Source: Halovivax cerinus
GTDB taxonomy: Archaea > Halobacteriota > Halobacteria > Halobacteriales > Natrialbaceae
Length of the DNA: 64,000 nt
Direction: 5' to 3'
NCBI RefSeq assembly: GCF_024498195.1
Contig: NZ_CP101824.1
Span: 1,798,001 to 1,862,000 of the forward strand
Both the position numbers and the translations under genes were made by a program. Under the pieces are notes generated by a model. The model ran no database searches, was not told where the DNA came from, and saw only the letters and a program-made list of their open reading frames with translations. Positions 24,709-33,537 of the stretch are shown here, piece by piece. Position 1 is the first letter of the stretch. The number at the start of each line of letters is the position of its first letter.

Positions 24709-25944
24709 TCAGCGGCGTCGTCGCTGTTTACTCAGAGTTTTCGCGTCCCACTCGATGGGGAGACCTTCTTCTTCTTCGGCGAAGTTCTGAACGAGCGCGA
24801 GAAACCGGCGCTCAGCGTCTGTGTTCAGGACAGCGTTTGCGTCCGCTTGCTGGAGGACCTCCGGATAGCCGCGACCGACGCCAGTCTCGGCCCGCACAAC
24901 ATCAATCACGTCGTCGACGAGTCCCTCGCGGAGAATCCAGCCGGGGAACTCCAGATAGTCCATTGCGTTCCCGTCAGGGATGTCGAGGTACGTGAACAGG
25001 ACGTCCGTGGCGAACTCGTGAGTGGCTCCCCGGTAGCTGGCTTCCATCGCGTCGACGGTGCCGTCTTGCCGGTGGATGAATAGCTGTGATCGGTCACCCC
25101 AGTTGGTCGTGAACGCATCGAGGATGCGGGAGTCTGCGACGAACGGTTCATTGTGCAGGCGGTCTCTGTACGTTCGGCGAAGAAGTTTGGCGATGTTGGT
25201 CCGCGTGCTTCCAGCCGAGTACCCAACGACTGGGACGCCGTGATGTTCGCTCGCTGCGAGTACGCGGGCCATCGTGCGGCGATAGTGCCCGTCGCGCACG
25301 TCGGGAGCGTACGTGTTGGCGAACGTGGGGACGAGCGGCCCATCGTACAGAACGACCGGTGGTGGGTTGAGTTCCGCGAAGCGCTCGATGCACTCGATGA
25401 CTGTCTTTCCTTCGTCGCGGTAGCGTTCGTGCCCTGGTGCTTGCCCGTCCGGGTACCGGAGCCCGTCCTCGCTGTCAGAGGCTGTGGTGACTGCGCGTGG
25501 TCCGAGGACCCGCGTGTTGACACCTTCGTCGTAGTTGCCGTCCTCGTGGTGATGGTTTGCCATCCACGCGACTTGCACGAGGCCGAGCGGAACGGTGAAT
25601 TCACTCGTCGGACCGAGTTCCGACCCGTCGGCTGCAATTGTCGTCACGCCTTCCAAGACGTCTTTCGCGTACTCGTTGACGGCCTCGTGATTGTCCCACG
25701 ACGCTGATCGCTCAAACGGAACGACTGGGGCACCGTTGTCGTTCCATTCGCGGGTTGGGAGCGCACCGGGATAGCGGCCGGGACCGAGTTCCGCCTGAAG
25801 CGGATCTGCTTCGTAGTCTTTGAGCGCGTCCCGCAACGCGTCTTGGTACTTCGCCACTGTGTCGGACTCGTCGCGTGCGAACTCTCGAATCTCACTGGTA
25901 TGTTCACGGAGCCCATCGAGCGCGCTTTCTGGGTAGAACGGCAT
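24709..25944 (-). CDS. nurA: NurA-family 5'-3' nuclease
   Basis: 411 aa. The NurA signature is present: Ala-Ala-Asp-Gly-Ser-Glu-Leu (near residue 105), a second acidic motif Leu-Tyr-Asp-Gly-Pro-Leu (near 216) and a C-terminal Leu-Phe-Ile-His segment. NurA is an RNase H-like-fold Mn-dependent nuclease that works with HerA. Its ATG overlaps the Rad50 stop by one base (TAATG), showing coupling. Haloarchaea have chromosomal mre11-rad50; this island copy with NurA and HerA is probably an accessory set. Confidence 0.85.
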   Translation of the reverse strand: MPFYPESALDGLREHTSEIREFARDESDTVAKYQDALRDALKDYEADPLQAELGPGRYPGALPTREWNDNGAPVVPFERSASWDNHEAVNEYAKDVLEGVTTIAADGSELGPTSEFTVPLGLVQVAWMANHHHEDGNYDEGVNTRVLGPRAVTTASDSEDGLRYPDGQAPGHERYRDEGKTVIECIERFAELNPPPVVLYDGPLVPTFANTYAPDVRDGHYRRTMARVLAASEHHGVPVVGYSAGSTRTNIAKLLRRTYRDRLHNEPFVADSRILDAFTTNWGDRSQLFIHRQDGTVDAMEASYRGATHEFATDVLFTYLDIPDGNAMDYLEFPGWILREGLVDDVIDVVRAETGVGRGYPEVLQQADANAVLNTDAERRFLALVQNFAEEEEGLPIEWDAKTLSKQRRRR

Positions 25945-28667
25945 TACTCGGACACCACCTGGGACACCTCCCGGTCTTCGTCTTTGTTCAGTTCGACTGT
26001 CCGCTCGGTCATTGATTCGAACGTCCGGTCGTGACTCACGACGAAGAGTTGATTCAACTCGTCCAAGTCTTCGAGTTGCGCCACGAGGTTCTGTTTCTTC
26101 TGTTGGTCGAGGTTCGCAGTCGGCTCATCGAGGAAGGCGACGCCGACGGACGCGATCTGTTCGAGAACGGCAAGGCGGACAGACAGCGCTGCGGCCATTT
26201 TCTCACCGCCGGAGAGCGTGTCGAACGGCTTGTTCTGTCCGCGGACGCGTACGCGCAAGTTGTATGTTTTGTCCCAGACGAGCGTCTCAGTCGGGTTCCC
26301 GCGGAGCTGCTGATAGATCATGTTCGCACGGTCACCGATCTCGCTCGTGACGAGATCGCGGAGATCCTCAGCGCCTTGCTGGAGACTGTTGCGAACCCAC
26401 CGTGCGAACTCTTGGTCACGCCGCACTTCTTCGATCTCAGTTTCCAGCGACTGTTTGCGCTCCTGTTTTTCTTTGAGGTCGTCCAGTTCGTCGTGGGCGT
26501 CCTGCAGGTCCGACTTTCTATCCTCCAGTTTACCCTCAGCTTTCGAACGGTCGGTACGCAACTCTCGGAGCTCACTCTCGATGGTAGTGAGACGCTCGGG
26601 ATCGAACTCGGACTGGAGGCCCTCGAACATCTCTTCGACATCATCACGTTCCTCCCGCAAGGACTCCAGCTCTTCCTGCTCCGCTTCGACTTTTTCTTGG
26701 CGTTCAGGGAGTTCGGCCGCGTCGTCTTCTTTCCGGATGTACGTCTCGTGGGCGTCTTCAGTCTCTTCGATAACCGCGCCCGCATCGCTGATCTCAGTGT
26801 CGAGATCATCGAAATCGGCGAGATCGTCTTGAACGCGCTGATATTCAAGCAGACGCTCGCCTAAAGTGCGACGCGCATCTCGGAGAGCGGCCTCAGTTTC
26901 ATCGACGTCTGTGGCTTTGGCCTTGGCAGTATGGTACTCATCGACAACGCCGTCGAGTTCATTGCGTTCAGTTTTCTTTTCCGGAAGATTGTCGAGAGCG
27001 TCAGTGAGATTCTCACGCTCCATATCGAGTTCCTCCCGCTTTGAACGGAGATCACTAATTTCCGTAATGATACCATCGAGTTGGTCTTCTAGTTGCGGGA
27101 TCTGGTTAACTACTTCTTTGGCCTTCCTTGCGGACTCGATGTCATCATCAAGAGCTTCGATTTCCGATTCGACCGTCGGAATTTCTGTGTTCGTGATTTC
27201 CTCGATACGGTCTTCGTTCTCTTCGAGCACGCTCTCGCGGTGCTCGGCGGTAACAGGCTGATCGCAGGTTGGACACGAAACTTCCGACGCCTCACCCAAC
27301 TCAATCGCGCGGAGCTCCTCGTTCTGCTCGCGGCACGTCTGATGTTCGTTTTTCAGTGATTTCTTCTTGGCAACGAGCTCTTGTCGTTGCTCCTGGAACT
27401 CAGTGAGTCGGTTTGCTTCCTCACGCCGACCCTTCGCTTCCTCGATTTCCTCACGAAGTTCCTCTGCGTTGGTCTCTAGACCGTCGATTTCATCAGCGAT
27501 GTCATCGAGTCGTTCATCGATTTCCTCGACACGCTCCTGTTTTTCATACAGATTTTCGATTTCCGCTTCGAGGGATTCGTACCGCTCTTTCTTTGGCTCC
27601 AGTTCCGCGACGCGGTTATGCGCTGCTTCAGCCTCGTGTTTGTCCTCCTTCAGCCGTGAGATCTCGTCGCGTACCCGGTCAATATCTCCGCTGAGTTCTG
27701 TGAGACGAGAGTTTAGGTCATCGCGCTTCTCACGTTTCTCTTCCAGTTTATCGAGTCGCTTTTGGGCCTCCAGATACCGTTCGTGGTCGTCCTTGACCTC
27801 TTCAAGACGTTCTTTCGCTTTCTGCGCCTTCTCACGCCTATCTTTGGCGTTTGAGAGTGTTGTCTTCTGTGCGGGTATCTTGTCCTCTTCGAACCGGGTC
27901 AGTTCCTGCCGAGCATCATCGAGATCAGCCTGCAGTGATTCGAGATCGTCCTTTTCTTCTCCGAGATCGTCAATTTCGTCAGTCAGTGACGCGATTTTCT
28001 CTTTCAGCTCCTCAACTTGATCCTCGTAGTTAGTTACGTCCCGCTTGGCCTCTGGAAGGTCTTCGAGTCGTTCCTCCAGACGTGTGATATCGTCCTCCAG
28101 TTCTCCGATCTCGTCCTCGAATTCGTCTTCCAGTCCACTGAGGGAGGAGTACGCCTCACGGTACCGCTCAATATCGAAGAGGGGATCGAACGTATCGATC
28201 CGGTCCGTCTCAGTCTGAGTAAAGTCAGAAATGAAGTCGGTCTGAGGCACACCGACGCTGCGTTCCCAGATCTCCGAGAGATCGTCTGGGGTATCAACAC
28301 CGAGCCGCGTGCAAACCCACTCCTTGACTTCGCCGGCAGTATCAAGGCTAAGAAGATCTCCGTTTTCGTCGAGGACTTCATAGGTACCGCCGCCAGCTTG
28401 CCGACGGACGGTATATATCCCGCCAGTTTCCCGTACTGTAAACGTGACCTCAATTCGGCCAGAGGACTCGCCGTCCCGAACCAAGCGTTCTTGATTCTGA
28501 AAGGGATGCGTGTCGAAGAGAGCGTACCCGATGGCTTCCTGAATGGTGCTCTTTCCGGAGCCGTTATCTCCGAGGATCGCAGTGACACCGGAACCGATTG
28601 TGATCGTCGTCTCGTCCGCGTAGCTCTTGATGTTCTTCAGCGTGACCTGGTCGATTTGGAGGCTCAT
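25944..28667 (-). CDS. rad50: Rad50-type SMC-like ATPase
   Basis: 907 aa with the full Rad50 layout. Walker A GDNGSGKS at 33-40, long coiled coils on both sides, and a zinc hook Cys-Pro-Thr-Cys near residue 465. Then come the ABC signature Leu-Ser-Gly-Gly-Glu-Lys (near 811) and Walker B Phe-Leu-Asp-Glu-Pro-Thr (near 840). It forms the Mre11-Rad50 end-processing complex and overlaps mre11 by ATGA (28664-28667). It is clearly intact. Confidence 0.93.
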   Translation of the reverse strand: MSLQIDQVTLKNIKSYADETTITIGSGVTAILGDNGSGKSTIQEAIGYALFDTHPFQNQERLVRDGESSGRIEVTFTVRETGGIYTVRRQAGGGTYEVLDENGDLLSLDTAGEVKEWVCTRLGVDTPDDLSEIWERSVGVPQTDFISDFTQTETDRIDTFDPLFDIERYREAYSSLSGLEDEFEDEIGELEDDITRLEERLEDLPEAKRDVTNYEDQVEELKEKIASLTDEIDDLGEEKDDLESLQADLDDARQELTRFEEDKIPAQKTTLSNAKDRREKAQKAKERLEEVKDDHERYLEAQKRLDKLEEKREKRDDLNSRLTELSGDIDRVRDEISRLKEDKHEAEAAHNRVAELEPKKERYESLEAEIENLYEKQERVEEIDERLDDIADEIDGLETNAEELREEIEEAKGRREEANRLTEFQEQRQELVAKKKSLKNEHQTCREQNEELRAIELGEASEVSCPTCDQPVTAEHRESVLEENEDRIEEITNTEIPTVESEIEALDDDIESARKAKEVVNQIPQLEDQLDGIITEISDLRSKREELDMERENLTDALDNLPEKKTERNELDGVVDEYHTAKAKATDVDETEAALRDARRTLGERLLEYQRVQDDLADFDDLDTEISDAGAVIEETEDAHETYIRKEDDAAELPERQEKVEAEQEELESLREERDDVEEMFEGLQSEFDPERLTTIESELRELRTDRSKAEGKLEDRKSDLQDAHDELDDLKEKQERKQSLETEIEEVRRDQEFARWVRNSLQQGAEDLRDLVTSEIGDRANMIYQQLRGNPTETLVWDKTYNLRVRVRGQNKPFDTLSGGEKMAAALSVRLAVLEQIASVGVAFLDEPTANLDQQKKQNLVAQLEDLDELNQLFVVSHDRTFESMTERTVELNKDEDREVSQVVSE

Positions 28668-30040
28668 TCCACCACCTCCTCGTCATCTTCCGCACCCGCT
28701 CCATCCGGGAAGAGTTCACGACGTCGTTCTCGGAGGTATTCTGCGACCCCCGCTGTGGACTGGCTGTCCTCGTTGACGAGATTCTCCGTGCGGTCCAGCG
28801 TTTCTGCAACGGCGTTCGTCTCGCCATTATATCTGGACTCCCCAGCGATAGTCGTGAACACACGCTCCTGGAGCGCGTCCGTGTTGACGGTACCATCGGG
28901 ATTGAACGCCTCATCCCGCTCAAGATCCCCGAGAAGTTCCTGCACCGCTTTCCGTTCGGTGTGGTTTGTCGGTTGCGTGTACAACGCGTCGAGTTCCTTT
29001 TCGACGATGTCAGTCAGCGTCTCAACGTCGAAGGTCGCGTGATCAAGCAGAAGTGTCCCCTCCAAACGGAGATTGATGAGTGGAGAGCGTCGCCCATCAT
29101 TGCCGTCGCGGTAGATACTACGTTGGCAGGTGCCTTCGACATCAGACCGTGCGTCAGCGACTTCGTCTTCGAAGTCACCGCGGAGGTCTTCGAACGTCCG
29201 GTACCCGGAGACATCGAAATCAAGCGTGACGTAGGGACGGCGTTTCGACAAGTGGTGCTCAGCGGTTCCGGTCTCTGTATCGTAGATGTAGTACCCATGC
29301 TCGTCGCTCCACCTGCCTTCCTGAATGTCGAAAGCTTCGAGGCTTCCAGGGTTGTGAGCGGCATCTCCGCTCTCGTACTGCTTGTGGATGTGTCCGAGCG
29401 CGATGTAATCGACAAGATCTTCGATGTCGGTGAGTGCAGAGCGTGCGACGTTCGCACCTAGATCCGGGACGGCGTCATCAACACCGAAGTGTGCGAGAAG
29501 AATCGACACGTCGGGTTCATCCTCGGTATCGTTCACAGTCCTGATACCGTCCGCGACGGCAGGGAGATCCCGTTCGATGTACGCGCCGCGGTACTGAAGT
29601 CCGAAACACCGGACTAGATTGCCGTCCCGTTTTAGGTCGACGTATCCGCCACCGCCCTTACGTGGATCATCTGCATCTGTCTGGACGAATGAGGCCTGGT
29701 CGCCAGTGAGGTCCGCGGAGAGAAGGGTGATGATTCCACGATTATTCAGGTACTGCAGCCACGTGAGTGAGCGCCGTCGACTCATATTCTGGTCGTGATT
29801 CCCCGGCGAAACGATAATTGGCTTATCGACATTTTCGAGGATATCCTCCGTTTGCTGGAGGGTCTCGGGGCGAATATCCCGTGAGTCGAATAAATCGCCT
29901 GGAATCAGAATCGCGTCGGCGTCGTGTTCGCGTGCCTGGGAGAGGAATTTCTGAAACGAGAGTCGCCCATCGACTTCTCGTTGTGAGAGCCCATATTGCC
30001 GGTGACCGAGGTGTATATCGGCTGCGTGTGCTAAGCGCAT
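28664..30040 (-). CDS. mre11: Mre11-type DNA double-strand break nuclease
   Basis: 458 aa. Phosphodiesterase motifs run in order: Ala-Asp-Ile-His-Leu-Gly-His (7-13), Gly-Asp-Leu-Phe-Asp-Ser (48-53), Gly-Asn-His-Asp (80-83), a central Leu-Ala-His-Phe-Gly, then Leu-Gly-His-Ile-His-Lys. Known role: Mn-dependent 3'-5' exonuclease/endonuclease with Rad50. First gene of the operon reaching herA at 22356. An acidic C-terminal tail is present. No clear TATA box directly upstream; a GGAG-like element precedes the ATG. Confidence 0.93.
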   Translation of the reverse strand: MRLAHAADIHLGHRQYGLSQREVDGRLSFQKFLSQAREHDADAILIPGDLFDSRDIRPETLQQTEDILENVDKPIIVSPGNHDQNMSRRRSLTWLQYLNNRGIITLLSADLTGDQASFVQTDADDPRKGGGGYVDLKRDGNLVRCFGLQYRGAYIERDLPAVADGIRTVNDTEDEPDVSILLAHFGVDDAVPDLGANVARSALTDIEDLVDYIALGHIHKQYESGDAAHNPGSLEAFDIQEGRWSDEHGYYIYDTETGTAEHHLSKRRPYVTLDFDVSGYRTFEDLRGDFEDEVADARSDVEGTCQRSIYRDGNDGRRSPLINLRLEGTLLLDHATFDVETLTDIVEKELDALYTQPTNHTERKAVQELLGDLERDEAFNPDGTVNTDALQERVFTTIAGESRYNGETNAVAETLDRTENLVNEDSQSTAGVAEYLRERRRELFPDGAGAEDDEEVVE

Positions 30041-30187
30041 AATCTTAGTTACTCCTTGTTGAGTGTTGTTTTCCGATGACCGTGTGGCACCAAAATGGCT
30101 GATAATTCTGCATTAATGTCCTATCGGAGATGAATAACGTCCAAGGAATTAAAACTCGTCCTACCGAGGTGAAAGTGGTCGGGACAG

Positions 30188-30559
30188 GTGGCTGAGGAAG
30201 GGGAAGCGAATCTGGACGCATTGTTCGCGCATATCGACGACGAACTAGATGTCACTGCACTTTCTGAGGATGCTGCCGAGCGGGACGGACCGCAAGCCCG
30301 AGTGACAGCACCGTCTGTCGCCGTCGCTGGCGGTGCTGGTCGAACAATTCGTAACATTTTAGCCGCGGAATTTGGTGTCGAGCCAGAGCAGGTCATCGAC
30401 TTTCTACGGTCCGGTGACCCAGTGGACCGGCTCAATACGGCTGTTGAAGCAATTGAGTCTGCTGAAGAGGTCACGAAATCGGAGTACTACGGGCAGATTG
30501 TGTTTGTCCGACCAGCGTATCGCTACCGACTGACCGAGCTGGCGATGGAACTCGTGTAG
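30188..30559 (+). CDS. Unknown 123-aa protein
   Basis: Begins with GTG (30188). An AATTAAAA box lies about 35-40 nt upstream. The centre contains Val-Ala-Gly-Gly-Ala-Gly-Arg-Thr, then an amphipathic helix and a final Tyr-Arg-Tyr-Arg segment. No family known. It lies between the mre11 operon (divergent) and the ATPase gene at 30591 (convergent, 31-nt gap), so a link to DNA-end processing is possible but unproven. Confidence 0.6.
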   Translation: MAEEGEANLDALFAHIDDELDVTALSEDAAERDGPQARVTAPSVAVAGGAGRTIRNILAAEFGVEPEQVIDFLRSGDPVDRLNTAVEAIESAEEVTKSEYYGQIVFVRPAYRYRLTELAMELV

Positions 30560-30590
30560 TACCGCGAGAGGTGGACAGGGATCGAGGCGA

Positions 30591-31928
30591 CTAGTCCCCG
30601 AACAACCGAGACAGGAATCCGCCGGAGTTGTCCGTATCCGATGCGTCTTTTGTGGTGGCTGACTGCTCGGTGTCTGTGCCGGTTTCGGCCGCTCCGTTCA
30701 GGAGGTCGTTGACGGAGTATCCGATCCACTCGGCGAATTCCTCGGGTGCGCCGATGTAGACGCTCGTGGACGATTTCTCGGACATGAACCGTTTGGGGAG
30801 ACGCTTCTCGTAGTCGTACACCTCGTACTCTTCGCGGTCGAAGTCAGCTGTGATGGCATTCGGCTCCGACTCGAACGTGACACGGCCGCCTTGAATGTCG
30901 CGCTGCCACTTCAACCGTCCCGTGTCATACGTCTTCTCGGCCGGCTCGTCAGCGGGGAAGTACTCGGGCTGCTCTCGACCCGCTTTGTCGTAGAATTCAC
31001 GGACGATGCGGCGAACGTCTTCGATAGTGCCGTTCCCATCGGTCCACGGTTGCTCGGTGAGCATTCGGCGGGCCACGTAACTGAAGATCGGGTTCTGCCG
31101 TTCCAGCACGTCCGAAAGGTCTTCTTGCGCTTCGCGGAAGCCCGGGTCCTCCGGGTTGGAGGGGAAGGAAACGTCCATGCTCAGGATTTTCATTCGGTTC
31201 CGAAACTCGGATTTCGGGAGCGCGTCATTGGTCGTGAATATGAGGCACGGCTGATCGACGCTGGTGGGCGTCCAGTCGCCCCAGTAGTTTCGGATTGGGC
31301 TCCACCGCTGGATCTTCTCCTTCTCCGCGTCGATGATGGCGTACGGGAAGCATGTGTCCCACTCGCGGACGCCGCGGACCTCCTTGACGCCGACGTCGTC
31401 TGCATCCACACCGGAGATAACTGTGTTGTCGGAGACGAGTCGCAGGATGTACTCGGTGAGCTTGTCCTTCCCCGCGTCGCTCTTCCCTTCGATGTACAAG
31501 TGTTGCAGGACGTTGTCCAGCGTCCGAGACGGAGACGACAACGCCTCGGCGTACTGGTTGGCGAACGGTGCCCAGAACCCGTAGAGGAACGCTTCGTACA
31601 TCTGCGCCATTACTGCGGTCTCGGATTGCGTGTGGCCGTGGTTCTCGACGGTCTCGATGTAGTCTTCGATGGTTTCGAGGCAGTGATCCAGGACTTCGGG
31701 GGTCGGTTCGTCGGTGGCGACAAGAATCATTTCGTCATCCTCACCGATCACGACCTGCTCGGTCTCCGGTAGGACCGACATCGTCGGAATAGCCGTCGAC
31801 TCCTTGACCTGGTTGTTATACGCACTCAACGGCGCGGTAATGCTGTGGTCCTCGACGGTCGCACCGCGGTCACGAAGACCAGCCCCGAACTCGTCGGCAG
31901 TGTCCTTATCCACCTTGCTGGTTCCCAT
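30591..31928 (-). CDS. P-loop/AAA-like ATPase, probably the C-terminal half of a PLD-ATPase protein
   Basis: 445 aa from an ATG at 31928. A Walker-A-like Glu-Gly-Lys-Ser-Asp-Ala-Gly-Lys-Asp (near residue 153) is followed by a strand ending in Ala-Ile-Ile-Asp, and a sensor-like Phe-Thr-Thr-Asn-Asp segment follows; this recalls SF3/D5-type helicase ATPases. The same frame stays coding upstream of 31928 for at least 25 codons (Arg-Gly-Trp-Asp-Gly-Leu-Asp-Arg-Pro-Arg), reaching into the PLD gene in another frame. I therefore suspect one frameshifted gene. It ends in an acidic tail. Confidence 0.7.
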   Translation of the reverse strand: MGTSKVDKDTADEFGAGLRDRGATVEDHSITAPLSAYNNQVKESTAIPTMSVLPETEQVVIGEDDEMILVATDEPTPEVLDHCLETIEDYIETVENHGHTQSETAVMAQMYEAFLYGFWAPFANQYAEALSSPSRTLDNVLQHLYIEGKSDAGKDKLTEYILRLVSDNTVISGVDADDVGVKEVRGVREWDTCFPYAIIDAEKEKIQRWSPIRNYWGDWTPTSVDQPCLIFTTNDALPKSEFRNRMKILSMDVSFPSNPEDPGFREAQEDLSDVLERQNPIFSYVARRMLTEQPWTDGNGTIEDVRRIVREFYDKAGREQPEYFPADEPAEKTYDTGRLKWQRDIQGGRVTFESEPNAITADFDREEYEVYDYEKRLPKRFMSEKSSTSVYIGAPEEFAEWIGYSVNDLLNGAAETGTDTEQSATTKDASDTDNSGGFLSRLFGD

Positions 31929-32862
31929 CCGTATTTTCTCGTCGGGCGCACGAATCCGCGGACGGTCGAGTCCATCCCAGCCCCGTTTCGTGATCCGACT
32001 CGACGAGCCCGACGTCCGGTGACTCGTCGTCGTCCGGGTCGACGGACGAGTCTTCCTCGTCTGTGGGAGCGTCCGGCTCGACGACGTTTCGGTCGGCGTT
32101 CTCGGGTTCTTCGACGAACGCAACTGTCTCGTTAGCCTCCTCTGGGTCGTCGACGACGGCAGTAATTTGGTCGGCGACATCTTTCAGGTCCTCGACGGCG
32201 TCCTGATTTAGGGCGGCAGTGTCGCTCACGTCGAGGTCACCGGCACCAACCCAGTACTCGATGCGGTTCTCCCGCTCTTCCGGCGAATCGGCTTCCTCCA
32301 GCGCCTTGACGAGCCCTTCGAGGAGCGTCTGGTCGCTGTACCCCTCGCGGTACTCGTTGAGGAACCGCTCGAACTCTTCGTCCAGTTCGGTTCCGACGTC
32401 GGTCTTGAAAACGGATATCTGGTTCGTGTGGTACTCCCAGGAGTTCCGCGAGAGGTTGGCCGACCCTTGGACGAGCTTCACCGTGTTGTCCGGCATGACA
32501 ATTCGGTAAATCTTAGAGTGGACAGTCTTTCGGTTCTTCAATCGAACCGTGAGTCGGTTGTCCTGTCGAAGTCGGACGAGAGACCTGGCTGTCGAGACTT
32601 CGCTCACCTGGTCGGCGTAGTTTTCCGCGTTCCCGATGAGCACGTCGAGCGAGCCGATGTCGTACTCGGTCAGCATCGTTACCATCAATTCGGGCGTCTC
32701 CGCGTACGTCACGGCGTCCACGTGACGAGCGCCAGCGAACAAATCGAGAAAGTCATCCCGCTCTTTCACCATCGTCAGGCGGTATTTCGCAGCCCCCGAT
32801 CCGTAGAACTCCGGCATATCCGCGAACCTGTCGAACGAGATATTCGCTGTCAGTTCATCCAT
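31906..32862 (-). CDS. Phospholipase-D-family (PLD) nuclease-like protein
   Basis: 318 aa from the ATG at 32862, supported by a TTTTAT box about 27-30 nt upstream; upstream codons of the frame are not protein-like. One HxK motif is visible: Val-His-Ser-Lys-Ile-Tyr (near residue 146), followed by Gly-Ser-Ala-Asn-Leu-Ser. PLD nucleases dimerise so that two HxK motifs make one active site. The last 30 residues (Ser-Cys-Ala-Arg-Arg and on) look out of frame, while the next gene's frame carries a better continuation. Hence a frameshift near 31990-32010 is likely. Confidence 0.75.
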   Translation of the reverse strand: MDELTANISFDRFADMPEFYGSGAAKYRLTMVKERDDFLDLFAGARHVDAVTYAETPELMVTMLTEYDIGSLDVLIGNAENYADQVSEVSTARSLVRLRQDNRLTVRLKNRKTVHSKIYRIVMPDNTVKLVQGSANLSRNSWEYHTNQISVFKTDVGTELDEEFERFLNEYREGYSDQTLLEGLVKALEEADSPEERENRIEYWVGAGDLDVSDTAALNQDAVEDLKDVADQITAVVDDPEEANETVAFVEEPENADRNVVEPDAPTDEEDSSVDPDDDESPDVGLVESDHETGLGWTRPSADSCARRENTDGNQQGG

Positions 32863-33047
32863 AAACACGGAAGCGGCCTGAAACGAATAAAAGCATGCCG
32901 TGGAGCGGTAGTGGAGCATACGCTGTAGACTCCCAGAGACACTTACCGAACCTCGCTATGGAGAGACTGGGAGGGGGCGATCACGACCTGGCGCGTCCAC
33001 TCCACAGTCACGTCGAAGCTTATAATCTGTAGCACGATAGTTACGCT

Positions 33048-33380
33048 ATGGCCTATCGATTCGTGCGGGCTCAGCCAAAACGTGATCGGTTGACCTCGTT
33101 ACGTGAGCGATTAGATAGCGGTGAAATCGAGCAGATTGAGCCGTTTGGTCGTGCGATGACGACGGCGCTACAGCAGGCCCGGTTCGATCCTGCGAGCGGT
33201 GAAGCGGTCTGGGTTGAGGAGGATTACTGTTCTCCGCCACTGGCGATGGAACGCGCTGAAGTCCTTGACGACTACTTTACGGACATCACGATTGTTGACG
33301 AGGATGTAGATGAAGCAACGGGATGGGAACGAATTAACCATCTTCCCGGCCTCTGGAATCAGGTTCTTGACGAGGTATAG
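33048..33380 (+). CDS. Unknown 110-aa protein
   Basis: The ATG at 33048 has a TATA-like CTTATAAT about 27 nt upstream (leaderless). It is acidic with a clear N-terminal helix (Leu-Arg-Glu-Arg-Leu-Asp-Ser-Gly-Glu-Ile-Glu) that resembles the start of small haloarchaeal proteins of unknown role. No motif. It precedes the methyltransferase gene by 157 bp with its own promoter. Confidence 0.6.
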   Translation: MAYRFVRAQPKRDRLTSLRERLDSGEIEQIEPFGRAMTTALQQARFDPASGEAVWVEEDYCSPPLAMERAEVLDDYFTDITIVDEDVDEATGWERINHLPGLWNQVLDEV

Positions 33381-33537
33381 GTTTAATCTGGACGACCCAA
33401 AGCATCCCGACAGACGAGGCTAAATACCACTCCTGTCGCGGCGTCCGGTGCGACCATAGCTGTGTACCGGGTAGAACGGCAACCCCTTGAGTGGCTTACC
33501 TTTTTAATTCACAAGGTCATGAAACTGCATTACTCTG

